The translations under genes and the position numbers were made by a program. DNA of 64,000 nucleotides from Streptomyces massasporeus (GTDB taxonomy: Bacteria; Actinomycetota; Actinomycetes; Streptomycetales; Streptomycetaceae): positions 179,404 to 243,403 of the forward strand of contig NZ_BMSE01000012.1 in the NCBI RefSeq assembly GCF_014648995.1, read 5' to 3'. Numbering within the stretch: position 1 is the stretch's first letter; the number at the start of each line of letters is the position of its first letter. Positions 8,059 to 15,548 of this stretch are shown piece by piece. Under the pieces are notes generated by a model. That model was not told the origin of the DNA. It was given only the letters and a program-made list of their open reading frames with translations, and did no database searches.

Positions 8059-9219
8059 ATGACGACGCCCGTGAAGATCACGTGGGACGCGGCGAGCGCG
8101 CGCCGGGCGGAGCGGCAGTTCCTGGCCGGGCCGGCCGGGTCCGGCACACCGGTCGCCGAGGTGGTCGGCGCGATGCTGGGCGCGCACGCGCAGGTGCTCT
8201 CCGCGGCCGAGGTGTCGGTGGGGATGCGGGCGGACGGCGTGACACGGGCGGACGTACGGGCCGCCCTCTGGGACGACCGGTCCCTGATCAAGACGTACGG
8301 CCCACGCGGCACCGTCCATCTCCTGGCGGCCCGGGAACTCCCCCTCTTCTCGGCGGCCTTGACCGCGGTGCCGACGGGGCCGAGTCCGTTTCCGCCCGGC
8401 GTACGGCTCACCGAGGAGCAGGCCGGCCAGGTCGTCACGGCGATCGGCGACGCGCTCGACGGCAGATTCCTGACCCTCGACGAGCTGTCCGAGGAGGTCG
8501 TCGCCCGCACGGGCCCCTGGGCCGGCGACCGTGTGATGCCCGCGTTCCAGGACCTGTGGCCGCGCTGGCGCCAGGTGATGCACCGGGCCGGCTGGGCGGG
8601 CACGCTGTGCTTCGGCCCGAACCGGGGGCGCAAGGCGACGTACACGCGTCCGGTGCCCGGCGACCTGGAGGCGGACCCGAGGGACGCGCTGGCTGCCTTC
8701 GTCCACCGCTATCTGCACGCGTACGGCCCGGCGACGCCGCAGCACTTCGCGCGCTGGCTGGCCGCGCCGCCCGGCTGGGCCACGGCGCTGTTCGGCGAAC
8801 TGGCCTCGGCGGGCCGCATCGAGGAGGTCCTCTTCGAAGGGACACCGGCGTGGGTGGCGGCGGGCGACACCGACGTCCCGGAGGGCCCGGCGCGGGGTGT
8901 GCGGCTGCTCCCCTACTTCGACGCATACGTCATCGCCGGGCAGCCCCGGGAGCGGCTGTTCCCCGGGGCGGCGTACGAGCGCGCCCTCGGGGGCGGCCAG
9001 GCGGGCAACTACCCGGTGCTGCTCGTCGACGGTGTCGTGGCGGGGGTGTGGCACCAGCGGCGCCGGGGCCGTCGTACGACCGTCACGGTCGAGCCGCTCG
9101 TCCGGCTGACGGCACGGCAGGAACGGGAGCTGGGCGAGCAGGTGGAGCGGGTGGGTGAGGTGCTGGAGGCCGCGCCGGAACTGGTGGTGGGCGAGGTGAC
9201 GGTGGGGCCGCACGCGTGA
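8059..9219 (+). CDS. Winged-helix DNA-binding protein, AlkZ/YcaQ (HTH_42) family
   Basis: 386-residue member of the HTH_42 superfamily, whose characterised members (AlkZ, YcaQ) are DNA glycosylases for alkylated or crosslinked DNA. It shows the family's IKTYGPRGTVHLL segment (around residue 78-90), tandem winged-helix regions and the conserved LLPYFDAYVIAG section near residue 285. The catalytic residues of the glycosylases cannot be assigned confidently, so repair activity is inferred. No SD precedes the ATG. TAGCGT at 8047-8052 sits where a -10 would give a leaderless mRNA. Confidence 0.8.
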   Translation: MTTPVKITWDAASARRAERQFLAGPAGSGTPVAEVVGAMLGAHAQVLSAAEVSVGMRADGVTRADVRAALWDDRSLIKTYGPRGTVHLLAARELPLFSAALTAVPTGPSPFPPGVRLTEEQAGQVVTAIGDALDGRFLTLDELSEEVVARTGPWAGDRVMPAFQDLWPRWRQVMHRAGWAGTLCFGPNRGRKATYTRPVPGDLEADPRDALAAFVHRYLHAYGPATPQHFARWLAAPPGWATALFGELASAGRIEEVLFEGTPAWVAAGDTDVPEGPARGVRLLPYFDAYVIAGQPRERLFPGAAYERALGGGQAGNYPVLLVDGVVAGVWHQRRRGRRTTVTVEPLVRLTARQERELGEQVERVGEVLEAAPELVVGEVTVGPHA

Positions 9220-9235
9220 CGACGGGTCCGCGGCG

Positions 9236-10069
9236 TCAGTCCGGCTTGCGGGCCTCGAAGAGGTGGCGGGTGCTGTGGGCGACGAAGGGACCCTCGGTGC
9301 GGATGCGCTGGTGCAGCTCCCGCAGCCGCTGCTCGTAGGCCTCGACGGTGAAGCCGGGGACCATCCAGACCACCTTGCGCAGGAAGTGCACGACCGCGCC
9401 GATGTCATGGAACTCCATGCGCAGCCGCTCCGCCCGCAGATCGACGACGTCGAGCCCGGCGGCCTCGGCGTCGGCACGCTCACGGTCGGGATGACGGGCG
9501 CCGCGCACGCCGTCCGGCTGGGGCCCGAGGAAGTACTCGACCAGTTCGAAGACGCTGCTCGGGCCGACGTGCTGGGCGAAGTACGTCCCGCCGGGCTGGA
9601 GGACGCGGGCGATCTCGTCCCAGTGCGGGCGGACGGGGTGACGGCTGACGACCAGGTCGAAGGCCCCGTCGGCGAAGGGCAGCGGGTCGTCCTCGGCGGC
9701 GGCGACGACGGCGACGCCGCGCGGACGGAGCAGGGCGGTGGCCTTGGCGACGTTGGGGGGCCAGCCTTCGGTGGCGATGGTGAGGAGGGGCGGCTTGGGG
9801 GCGGGGGCCATGGCGGCTTGACCCGTGGCGATGTCCGCGACCCTGGCGAGGGCGAAGTCCAGCACCTCTCCTCCCCCGGTCTGCACGTCGAGCACCGCAC
9901 TCGCCCGGCAGAGCCGCTCGGACATCGACACGGCGTATCCCCAGGAGGGACGTGCTTCCGTCGCCCGGCCTTCGAACCAGGAGAAGTCCCAGCCGTCGGT
10001 GGGGACGGAGGCTCCTTCGGCGAGGAGGTCCTCGAAGGTGGCGGGGTGCGGGTTCCGGTGCTCTGCCAT
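9236..10069 (-). CDS. Class I SAM-dependent methyltransferase
   Basis: 277-residue cytosolic methyltransferase with a Rossmann core. Motif I appears as VLDVQTGGGEVLDFAL (residues about 60-75). An acidic strand end comes near residue 113, then DGAFDLVVSRHPV, then ARVLQPGGTYFAQHVG before the C-terminal dimer-like region. The substrate is unknown. The start ATG 10069 (MAEHRNPHP) is chosen because the longer open frame upstream has shadow composition; the SD is weak. It converges with the gene ending at 9219. Confidence 0.82.
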   Translation of the reverse strand: MAEHRNPHPATFEDLLAEGASVPTDGWDFSWFEGRATEARPSWGYAVSMSERLCRASAVLDVQTGGGEVLDFALARVADIATGQAAMAPAPKPPLLTIATEGWPPNVAKATALLRPRGVAVVAAAEDDPLPFADGAFDLVVSRHPVRPHWDEIARVLQPGGTYFAQHVGPSSVFELVEYFLGPQPDGVRGARHPDRERADAEAAGLDVVDLRAERLRMEFHDIGAVVHFLRKVVWMVPGFTVEAYEQRLRELHQRIRTEGPFVAHSTRHLFEARKPD

Positions 10070-10116
10070 GGAGGGATGGTGACAGGGGGTGGACGGGGAC
10101 GTCACGCGATTTCCGC

Positions 10117-10578
10117 TCACGCGAGGACGAGCATGACGTGCTCGTCGTCGCCGTGCCGGACGGTGCCGGTCCGCTGGAAGCCGTGCTTCTCGAGGAGGCG
10201 TACGGAGCCGGTGTTGTCGCCGACGGGGTCGGCGTGCAGGGGCCGGTTCTGCTCCCGCTCCAGGAAGAGGGCGAGGGCCCGGCTGCCGATGCCGCGGCCC
10301 CAGTACGGGCGTCCGAGCCAGTACCCGAGGAAGCGGCGGTCCGCGTCCCACCAGGCGACGACGCTGCCGGCGACTTCACCGTCGACGGTCACGGCCTGCA
10401 CGAAGACGGTGTCGTCCCCGAGGACCTTGGTCTTCCAGTGCCGCAGGAACGCCTCGCGCGGCCGAGGGGTGAACCTCGACCGCCGAACGGCTTCCGGATC
10501 GTGCTCGTACGCCAGGAAGAACTCGAGGTCGGCCTCCACCACGTCTCGCAGGCGCACGTCCACGTCGTCATCGCTCAT
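10117..10578 (-). CDS. GNAT family N-acetyltransferase
   Basis: 153-residue acetyltransferase of the GNAT fold. N-terminal VRLRDVVEADLEFFLAYEHD resembles RimJ/RimL-type proteins. The acetyl-CoA loop is GRPYWGRGIGSRAL (about residues 89-102), followed by NTGSVRLLEKHGFQRTG typical of this subclass. The acceptor is unknown; a protein N-terminus or small amine is possible. The start ATG 10578 begins MSDDDVDV. It lies between the methyltransferase and LLM genes on the same strand and may be co-transcribed. Confidence 0.85.
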   Translation of the reverse strand: MSDDDVDVRLRDVVEADLEFFLAYEHDPEAVRRSRFTPRPREAFLRHWKTKVLGDDTVFVQAVTVDGEVAGSVVAWWDADRRFLGYWLGRPYWGRGIGSRALALFLEREQNRPLHADPVGDNTGSVRLLEKHGFQRTGTVRHGDDEHVMLVLA

Positions 10579-10624
10579 GCCCGGAGTGTGGCAGCGACCA
10601 CTGACAACGAGGCTCCGCGAACGA

Positions 10625-11503
10625 TCAGGGAACGAGCGGACGCACCTCTTCCGCCGCGAACCGTACGAATCCCTCCGGGTCGGGTTCGTCCGCCGTCGGT
10701 TGCAGGACGACGCTGTCGGCCCCGGCCTCGACCAGCCGCTCGACGGCCTTCGCGACGGCTCCGGCGTCTCCGGCGACCCCGAGGTCCGGTACGGAGTCGA
10801 GTCCCTCCGCGACGAGTTCCGCACGCAGCCGGGTGTCGGCGTCGGGCCCGGTGGCGGTGAGCAGGTAGACGACGACGGGGTGGTGCCCGGCCCCACGGCC
10901 GGCCGCCGCCCGCCCCTCCTCGACGAGCTGCCGTGCCGTGCGCACGCCCTCGGCGTTGGTGGCGGCGGTGAGGATGGTGCCGTCGGCGGCCTCGCCGGTG
11001 AGCCGCAGCGACCGCGGCCCGGTGGCCCCGGCCAGCACCCCGCTGGGCGGGCCGTCCGGCGGCCAGTCGAGAGCGACGTCGTCGAGCTTGACGTACCGCC
11101 CGTCGACCGTGACCCGCTCGCCGGCCAGCAGGGCCCGCAGCGCGAGGAGATGCTCTCGCAGCAGGGTGACGGGCGACTCCACGCGGGCGCCGACCTGCCC
11201 CATCCAGTCCTGCACACCATGCCCCACACCGAGGATCGCCCGCCCGGGGAACATCCGGTGCAGCGAGGCGGCCTCCATGGCGGTGATGGCCACGTTCCGC
11301 AGCGGCACGGGCAACAGCCCGACCCCGACCCGCACCCGCTCGGTCCACGCGAGGGCAGCGGCGGCGGTGGAGATGCCGCCTTCTCTGAAACAGTCTTCCC
11401 AGAGCCAGAGCTCATCGAGCCCGGCGTCATCGGCGAGCCGGGCTACGGGGCGGAGTCGCTCGGGGGCGAGTTGGGGGCGGAAGACTGCGCCTAGTGGGGT
11501 CAT
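10625..11503 (-). CDS. LLM-class (luciferase-like) flavin-dependent oxidoreductase
   Basis: 292-residue TIM-barrel monooxygenase of the bacterial-luciferase/F420 family. Recognisable segments are AGLDELWLWEDCF, VGVGLLPVPLRNV and FPGRAILGVGHGVQDWMGQVG. Members use FMN or F420; cofactor and substrate cannot be read from the sequence. The ATG at 11503 follows AGGAAA. It is probably first in a short run of three minus-strand genes (this one, the GNAT and the methyltransferase) with gaps of about 50 bases. Confidence 0.88.
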   Translation of the reverse strand: MTPLGAVFRPQLAPERLRPVARLADDAGLDELWLWEDCFREGGISTAAAALAWTERVRVGVGLLPVPLRNVAITAMEAASLHRMFPGRAILGVGHGVQDWMGQVGARVESPVTLLREHLLALRALLAGERVTVDGRYVKLDDVALDWPPDGPPSGVLAGATGPRSLRLTGEAADGTILTAATNAEGVRTARQLVEEGRAAAGRGAGHHPVVVYLLTATGPDADTRLRAELVAEGLDSVPDLGVAGDAGAVAKAVERLVEAGADSVVLQPTADEPDPEGFVRFAAEEVRPLVP

Positions 11504-11610
11504 GTGGGATTTCCTACCCGTTCCGAGGAGGAACGGACAAGGAGTTTCAGGCCCCGCGGAGAGCCGGCCTGCGCACTGTCCTGCCCATGGACGCGGGGGT
11601 TCTGAGATGG

Positions 11611-12648
11611 TCAGCGGTTGACGGCTTGGATCTCCTGTACGACGACGTTCTGCTCCCCACCGAAGGAGCCGTCCGGCAGGCGCTGTTCACCGGCCACGCC
11701 GGTACCGGTCCAGTGGATCTTCCAGGTGACCGTCGCCTTGAGCTGGTACGACCCTTCACCCGACGACCGTAGGTACTTCACGCCGCAGGGCGGCGCCTCA
11801 GTGGTCTTGCCCTTGGCGTACGGCTCACCGATTCGGCCGTTCTGGATCTGACACACGCCTGAGGCAGGGTAGGTCTCGGCGTCTGCGGTGCCCGGTTCGA
11901 TCTTCACCGAAACCGGTTCGGCGGTCGTGGTCGCCTGGATGCCCAGGAGTGGAACAGAGGCCGTCACGGACACAGGCTTGAATTCCGCCGCATCCAGCCA
12001 CGCCCAAGTGGGGAGGTTCACCTTGGTGTTCGCCTGCGGGGCGAGATCCATCTTCGTGGAGGGGACGCGCACTTCGGCGTAGGCCAGCTGCGCGAGGACC
12101 TCGGTCGTGATCGCCTGCGGGATGTCGGCCGGCGGATCGTCGTTCTCGTCGACCCAGAAGATGGGCTTGTCGCAGTCAAGCGCCCCCGGGTCCCCCTCGC
12201 GGCCGGGTGTGACGTAGAAGTCCCACCAGTAGCCCTTGCCGGCCTTGTCCTTGTTGAAGTCCTTGTAGGGGTGACCGTTGACGTAGCGATCGCGTTGCTC
12301 GGCATCCCACTCGTAGCCGGTCGAGCCGGCTTCCCATGTGGGCTCCAAGTATTTCTGCAGCTGCTCCGGCGTGTACTTCGGAGCGTAGTAGCAAGCCGGC
12401 GGGGTCCAGGTCGTCGACGACGTCACCGGGCCCGCCGACTGGCCTGAGCCGTTCTTGGAACGGTCGAAGACGACAACTCCTGCGGTGGACGACAGGGTGC
12501 CGCCGTCCGAGTCACCGTGGACGTCCTCCTTCGGCGGAGGCATCTGGGTTCCACCACCGATGACGTTGTCAGCCTGTGCGGGAACTCCGCACAGCATCAT
12601 CGAACCGATCGCGACAGGCACGATCAGAGCCCGGGAAGCCGACCTCAT
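11611..12648 (-). CDS. Secreted protein of unknown function, coupled to a lipoprotein
   Basis: 345-residue protein with a signal peptide (MRSASRALIVPVAIG, cleavage near PAQA-DN). The mature part is rich in Trp, Tyr and charged residues and has four cysteines. I recognise no enzyme motif. The ATG at 12648 overlaps the upstream lipoprotein's TGA (ATGA), so translation is coupled and the two products probably work together at the cell surface. The operon is read away from a gap holding a TGGGCCCA box (13533), the motif shared with the pilus and pilin-leader toxin genes. Confidence 0.75.
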   Translation of the reverse strand: MRSASRALIVPVAIGSMMLCGVPAQADNVIGGGTQMPPPKEDVHGDSDGGTLSSTAGVVVFDRSKNGSGQSAGPVTSSTTWTPPACYYAPKYTPEQLQKYLEPTWEAGSTGYEWDAEQRDRYVNGHPYKDFNKDKAGKGYWWDFYVTPGREGDPGALDCDKPIFWVDENDDPPADIPQAITTEVLAQLAYAEVRVPSTKMDLAPQANTKVNLPTWAWLDAAEFKPVSVTASVPLLGIQATTTAEPVSVKIEPGTADAETYPASGVCQIQNGRIGEPYAKGKTTEAPPCGVKYLRSSGEGSYQLKATVTWKIHWTGTGVAGEQRLPDGSFGGEQNVVVQEIQAVNR

Positions 12649-13304
12649 GGCTGGCACCTGTCGCTCCCCCTCTGAGAAAGGATCTTCTCGATGACCCACA
12701 CACCCTTGTCGTTCTTCTGCAGCAGGGTGTTGTAGAGCACGTAGCTGTTCTTCGTCGCCGGGGTTTTGTTGACCTTCTTGGTCTTCAGGTACATGTCGTA
12801 GGCCTTGCTCTGGTCCTCGCAGTACACCAGCGACCCACTGCCGTTACCCCTGACGCCGACGACCGGGTCGTAGAAGCGGTACGCGCCCGTGACACGCGCT
12901 TTGGCCTTGACATAGGCCTGGATGAACGTCTGTGTTCCCGCCGCGGCCTCGCCCTCGTAGTAGTAGAGGTAGGGCTTGTCGAGCGCGTTCTGGTTGACGA
13001 TCGCCAGGTCCACCGCCTTGATGGACTGCTCGCTGTCGGCCAGAATCGCGTCCTTCTCCTTGTCCCCTGTCTTGGGCCAGTCGAAGGTGTAGGAGAGGTC
13101 TGAGGGCAGTTCGACCTTCGGCCGACCGCCCGCGGTCGGCTTGCTCGGGCTCGGCGAGGGCGACGTCTTGCCCCCCGTGTCGGCTCCCGCGATCTTGTCG
13201 TTGTCCTTGGCCGCGGAGCTGTCGTCGCTCCCGCACGCGGACAGCGTCAGGGCCGCAGCGGCGGTGAGCGTGAGCGCTGCGAGGAGGGTGGGGCGGCGGT
13301 TCAC
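12645..13304 (-). CDS. Putative lipoprotein of unknown function
   Basis: 219-residue lipoprotein. The signal peptide has lipobox LSAC (Cys24). A Ser/Pro/Lys-rich linker leads to a domain with FDWPKTGDKEKDAILADSEQ and later YVLYNTLLQKNDKGVWVIEKIL. The second half resembles SnoaL/NTF2-like accessory lipoproteins in overall pattern, a weak inference. It overlaps the next gene by ATGA. Its promoter should lie in 13305-13615, beside the DUF192 gene. Confidence 0.78.
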   Translation of the reverse strand: MNRRPTLLAALTLTAAAALTLSACGSDDSSAAKDNDKIAGADTGGKTSPSPSPSKPTAGGRPKVELPSDLSYTFDWPKTGDKEKDAILADSEQSIKAVDLAIVNQNALDKPYLYYYEGEAAAGTQTFIQAYVKAKARVTGAYRFYDPVVGVRGNGSGSLVYCEDQSKAYDMYLKTKKVNKTPATKNSYVLYNTLLQKNDKGVWVIEKILSQRGSDRCQP

Positions 13305-13615
13305 GGTCGGCTCCCGGTCAGAGGCGAGGCTTCTCTTGAGCGAACCAAAGCTATACAGCGGGGTGCGGCGGCACCAGGGTGAAGCTTGTCAACTGGCGGG
13401 GTGTATGGGGAGGAATCGGCGCTTCGTCGTCCGGTTCGAGCCGTAACGGTTGCGTAACGCGCCATTGCCGAACGCCAACAGCGGTGCCGTGTACGGCGTT
13501 TCAGTCAGGAATCAGCAAAGGACGTGGGTCCGTGGGCCCATGTGAGGGGTGCTGTCTGCGGATACCTTCGAGGGCGAAGAGCGGTTGGCTTGCGGCACGG
13601 TCGGAGGGGGCCCGG
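13305..13615. promoter_or_regulatory. Divergent control region with a TGGGCCCA box
   Basis: This 311-base gap separates the lipoprotein operon (minus) and the DUF192 gene (plus). It has no gene of its own. TGGGCCCA lies at 13533-13540 inside GTCCGTGGGCCCATGTG, about 75 bases before the DUF192 start. The same octamer recurs at the promoters of the pilin-leader toxins, flp and the 37706 gene. Confidence 0.6.
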
Positions 13616-14017
13616 ATGGGGCGGCGTTGGCGGGACGGGCGTGGGGAGCTGGTCGTGCACGGGGGTGATGGGGAGGCGTCCGTCCGGGTGCCGTTGGAGA
13701 TCGCCGCCTCCTATCGGGCCCGGACCAGGGGGCTGTTGGGGCGGGACTCCCTCGATGGGGCGATCCTGCTCTCCCCCGCCAACAGCGTGCACACCTTTCG
13801 GATGCGCATGGCGATCGACGTCGCCTATCTCGATCGGCACCTTCGCGTCGTCGCCGTGCACACCATGCGGCCCGGGCGGCTGGGGATGCCTCGGCTGCGG
13901 GCCCGGCATGTGGTGGAGGCGGAGGCCGGGGCGATGAGTGGGTGGGGGGTGCGGGAAGGGGCTCGCGTGGAGGTTGTCGTGGCGCGGAGTCAGGCGCACG
14001 ACCCCGGCGCCAGTTGA
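13616..14017 (+). CDS. DUF192 family protein
   Basis: 133-residue DUF192 protein, a small beta-rich fold of unknown biochemical role that often sits beside Tad pilus genes in actinobacteria. Seen here are SYRARTRGLLGRDSLDGAI, the hallmark VHTFRMRMAIDVAYLD, and RARHVVEAEAG. The start is ATG 13616 with GGAGGGGG directly upstream; the longer frame from 13379 has no SD. It carries a TGGGCCCA box 75 bases upstream, so it is probably co-regulated with the nearby pilus and toxin genes. Confidence 0.88.
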   Translation: MGRRWRDGRGELVVHGGDGEASVRVPLEIAASYRARTRGLLGRDSLDGAILLSPANSVHTFRMRMAIDVAYLDRHLRVVAVHTMRPGRLGMPRLRARHVVEAEAGAMSGWGVREGARVEVVVARSQAHDPGAS

Positions 14018-14057
14018 ACCCGCTCGTGACACGGGTGACGGTCGGCTGAGTCGGTGG

Positions 14058-14089
14058 CCGGCCGCCGCGCGCCGTGGGTCGGCGGCCGG
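14058..14089. terminator. Hairpin after the DUF192 gene
   Basis: CCGGCCGCCG (14058-14067) pairs with CGGCGGCCGG (14080-14089) around a 12-base loop, 40 bases beyond the DUF192 stop and facing the convergent gene at 14214. Confidence 0.6.
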
Positions 14090-14213
14090 TGTTGTGGAAG
14101 TGCGGCAGGCCGGGACACGAGTGCGTCTGTGCGTGGCAGGCCCACCCGCACCGGCTTCCCGAACAGGGGGTCAGCCGACAGCAGCCCGTGCGCGTGCCCT
14201 GGGCCGCTCGCTC

Positions 14214-14651
14214 CTAGGTGGGGAACCCCTCCCCCGAACCGGTCACCCCCGCGAACAGCACGACCGGCTCCTCCTTGTCCTCGTGGCCGACGCTCGCGGC
14301 GAGCAGACGGTCGCCGACGCGCCAGTACAGGAGGTCGCCGAAGTATCCGCTCTCGCACAGGTGCCGGAAGAAGGGCGGGAGCTCATCGTCGTCCGGAGCC
14401 ATGAAGGCCTGGACGTAACCCTCCATCGACATGGTGGCGTGCGGGCCCCATCGGGCGTCCAAGGCGGCTGCCAGGGCGGTCAGCTCCCCCTCGAACTCCT
14501 CGCTGGTCCGCATGAGCTCGTCCCAGTCGTCGTTAGGCGGAGCGAAGTCACGGCTCTCGCGCAAGATCACGAGGTGGTAGGCGGCGTCGCTTCCGGTCAG
14601 GGGGCGGGCAAGGAGGTCACTGATCTGGGCCAGATGCTGCTGCACGCTCAT
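14214..14651 (-). CDS. Small acidic protein, candidate immunity protein
   Basis: 145-residue acidic cytosolic protein without signal peptide or known motif. Visible segments are DFAPPNDDWDELMRTSEEFE and LPPFFRHLCESGYFGDLLYW. It is the second gene downstream of a pilin-leader toxin, after an Imm52-like gene, in the position and with the composition typical of immunity genes. The ATG at 14651 follows GGGAGTG. Function is inferred from position only; it could be an unrelated small protein. Confidence 0.6.
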   Translation of the reverse strand: MSVQQHLAQISDLLARPLTGSDAAYHLVILRESRDFAPPNDDWDELMRTSEEFEGELTALAAALDARWGPHATMSMEGYVQAFMAPDDDELPPFFRHLCESGYFGDLLYWRVGDRLLAASVGHEDKEEPVVLFAGVTGSGEGFPT

Positions 14652-14801
14652 CGAGGGGCACTCCCTGCTTCGTCGTTCACCGCCGGCCCTCCGGCTTGGC
14701 GATGGGGCAGCCGCTGTCCTGGCCGACGGCCGGTGGCGTCAGCGGCGCCTCGTCGCCCGACACGGTCCGGGGGGGCTCGAACCGCTCGCCGGCCCTCAGC
14801 G

Positions 14802-15530
14802 TCACAGCTTCGCACCCGTTGCGGGTACGGGCATGGGTTCCAGGGCGCCGCTCTCAGCGAGGGCTCTGTGGGAGGCGAGGACCGTTTCGGTGGCCGGGAT
14901 CTCGCCGGGGCTCGCCGCGAGGTCCAGGACGAGGCCGCCGTGCTCGGTGGGCAGCCGTCGGGCCGTGAAGTCGCCGGGGACTCGCGCGGCGCGGTTCTCG
15001 GAGAGGTAGACCGACCAGCCGCAGCGGGGGGCGGGGGCCGGCAGACCATAGGTCGCCTTGACGGTCTTGAAGAGTTCACGATCGTAGGCAAGACCGGTGT
15101 CCGGGTCCCAGGCCCCCGCCAGCGCGGCGAGGGTCTCGGCGAGACGGTCCGCGAGTGGCGAGGCCGACGCCCCGGGCCCGGGGAAGAGCTTCACGATCAC
15201 GAAGAACGGGCTGTGCTCGTTCGTGCCGCCCGCCGAGATCCACACCTGGACGTAGCCGCCGTCCTGCCGGCGTCCGACCACGTGGGCTGTCCAGCCGATG
15301 ATGTCGACGTCGTCATGCGTGTTCGCTGCCTGGAGCGCTGTCGCGAACTCACCCGCACTCCGGGGCACCGGTGGGCCTGGGCCGTCATCGTCCACGTCCC
15401 AGCGCCACTCCGCCAGCTCGCCGTCGGACAGCTCCGTCAGCCGGGCGAGGAGGGCCAGCCAGCGTTCCGCCTGCTCCTGCGGCGTCTCGGATCTGGCCCA
15501 CCAGTGCACAGCCACCGTCACCGCACTCAT
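14802..15530 (-). CDS. Imm52-like immunity protein for the adjacent toxin
   Basis: 242-residue cytosolic protein. An N-terminal VAVHWWARSETPQEQAERW section and a later ATYGLPAPAPRCGWSVYLSE region fit the Imm52 immunity family, which pairs with Tox-REase-5 nucleases. ATG 15530 lies 18 bases after the toxin stop (15549) with GGGAG upstream. An in-frame GTG at 15539 lacks SD spacing. The gene presumably neutralises the C-terminal nuclease of the neighbouring toxin in the producing cell. Family assignment is by eye and should be checked by profile search. Confidence 0.7.
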   Translation of the reverse strand: MSAVTVAVHWWARSETPQEQAERWLALLARLTELSDGELAEWRWDVDDDGPGPPVPRSAGEFATALQAANTHDDVDIIGWTAHVVGRRQDGGYVQVWISAGGTNEHSPFFVIVKLFPGPGASASPLADRLAETLAALAGAWDPDTGLAYDRELFKTVKATYGLPAPAPRCGWSVYLSENRAARVPGDFTARRLPTEHGGLVLDLAASPGEIPATETVLASHRALAESGALEPMPVPATGAKL

Positions 15531-15548
15531 GATCCGCACTCCCGTCTT

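Noticed and set aside
15385..15548. Extension of the first toxin to 15385
   Set aside because: This part is an out-of-frame reading of the Imm52-like gene; the true toxin end is at 15549 after a frameshift.
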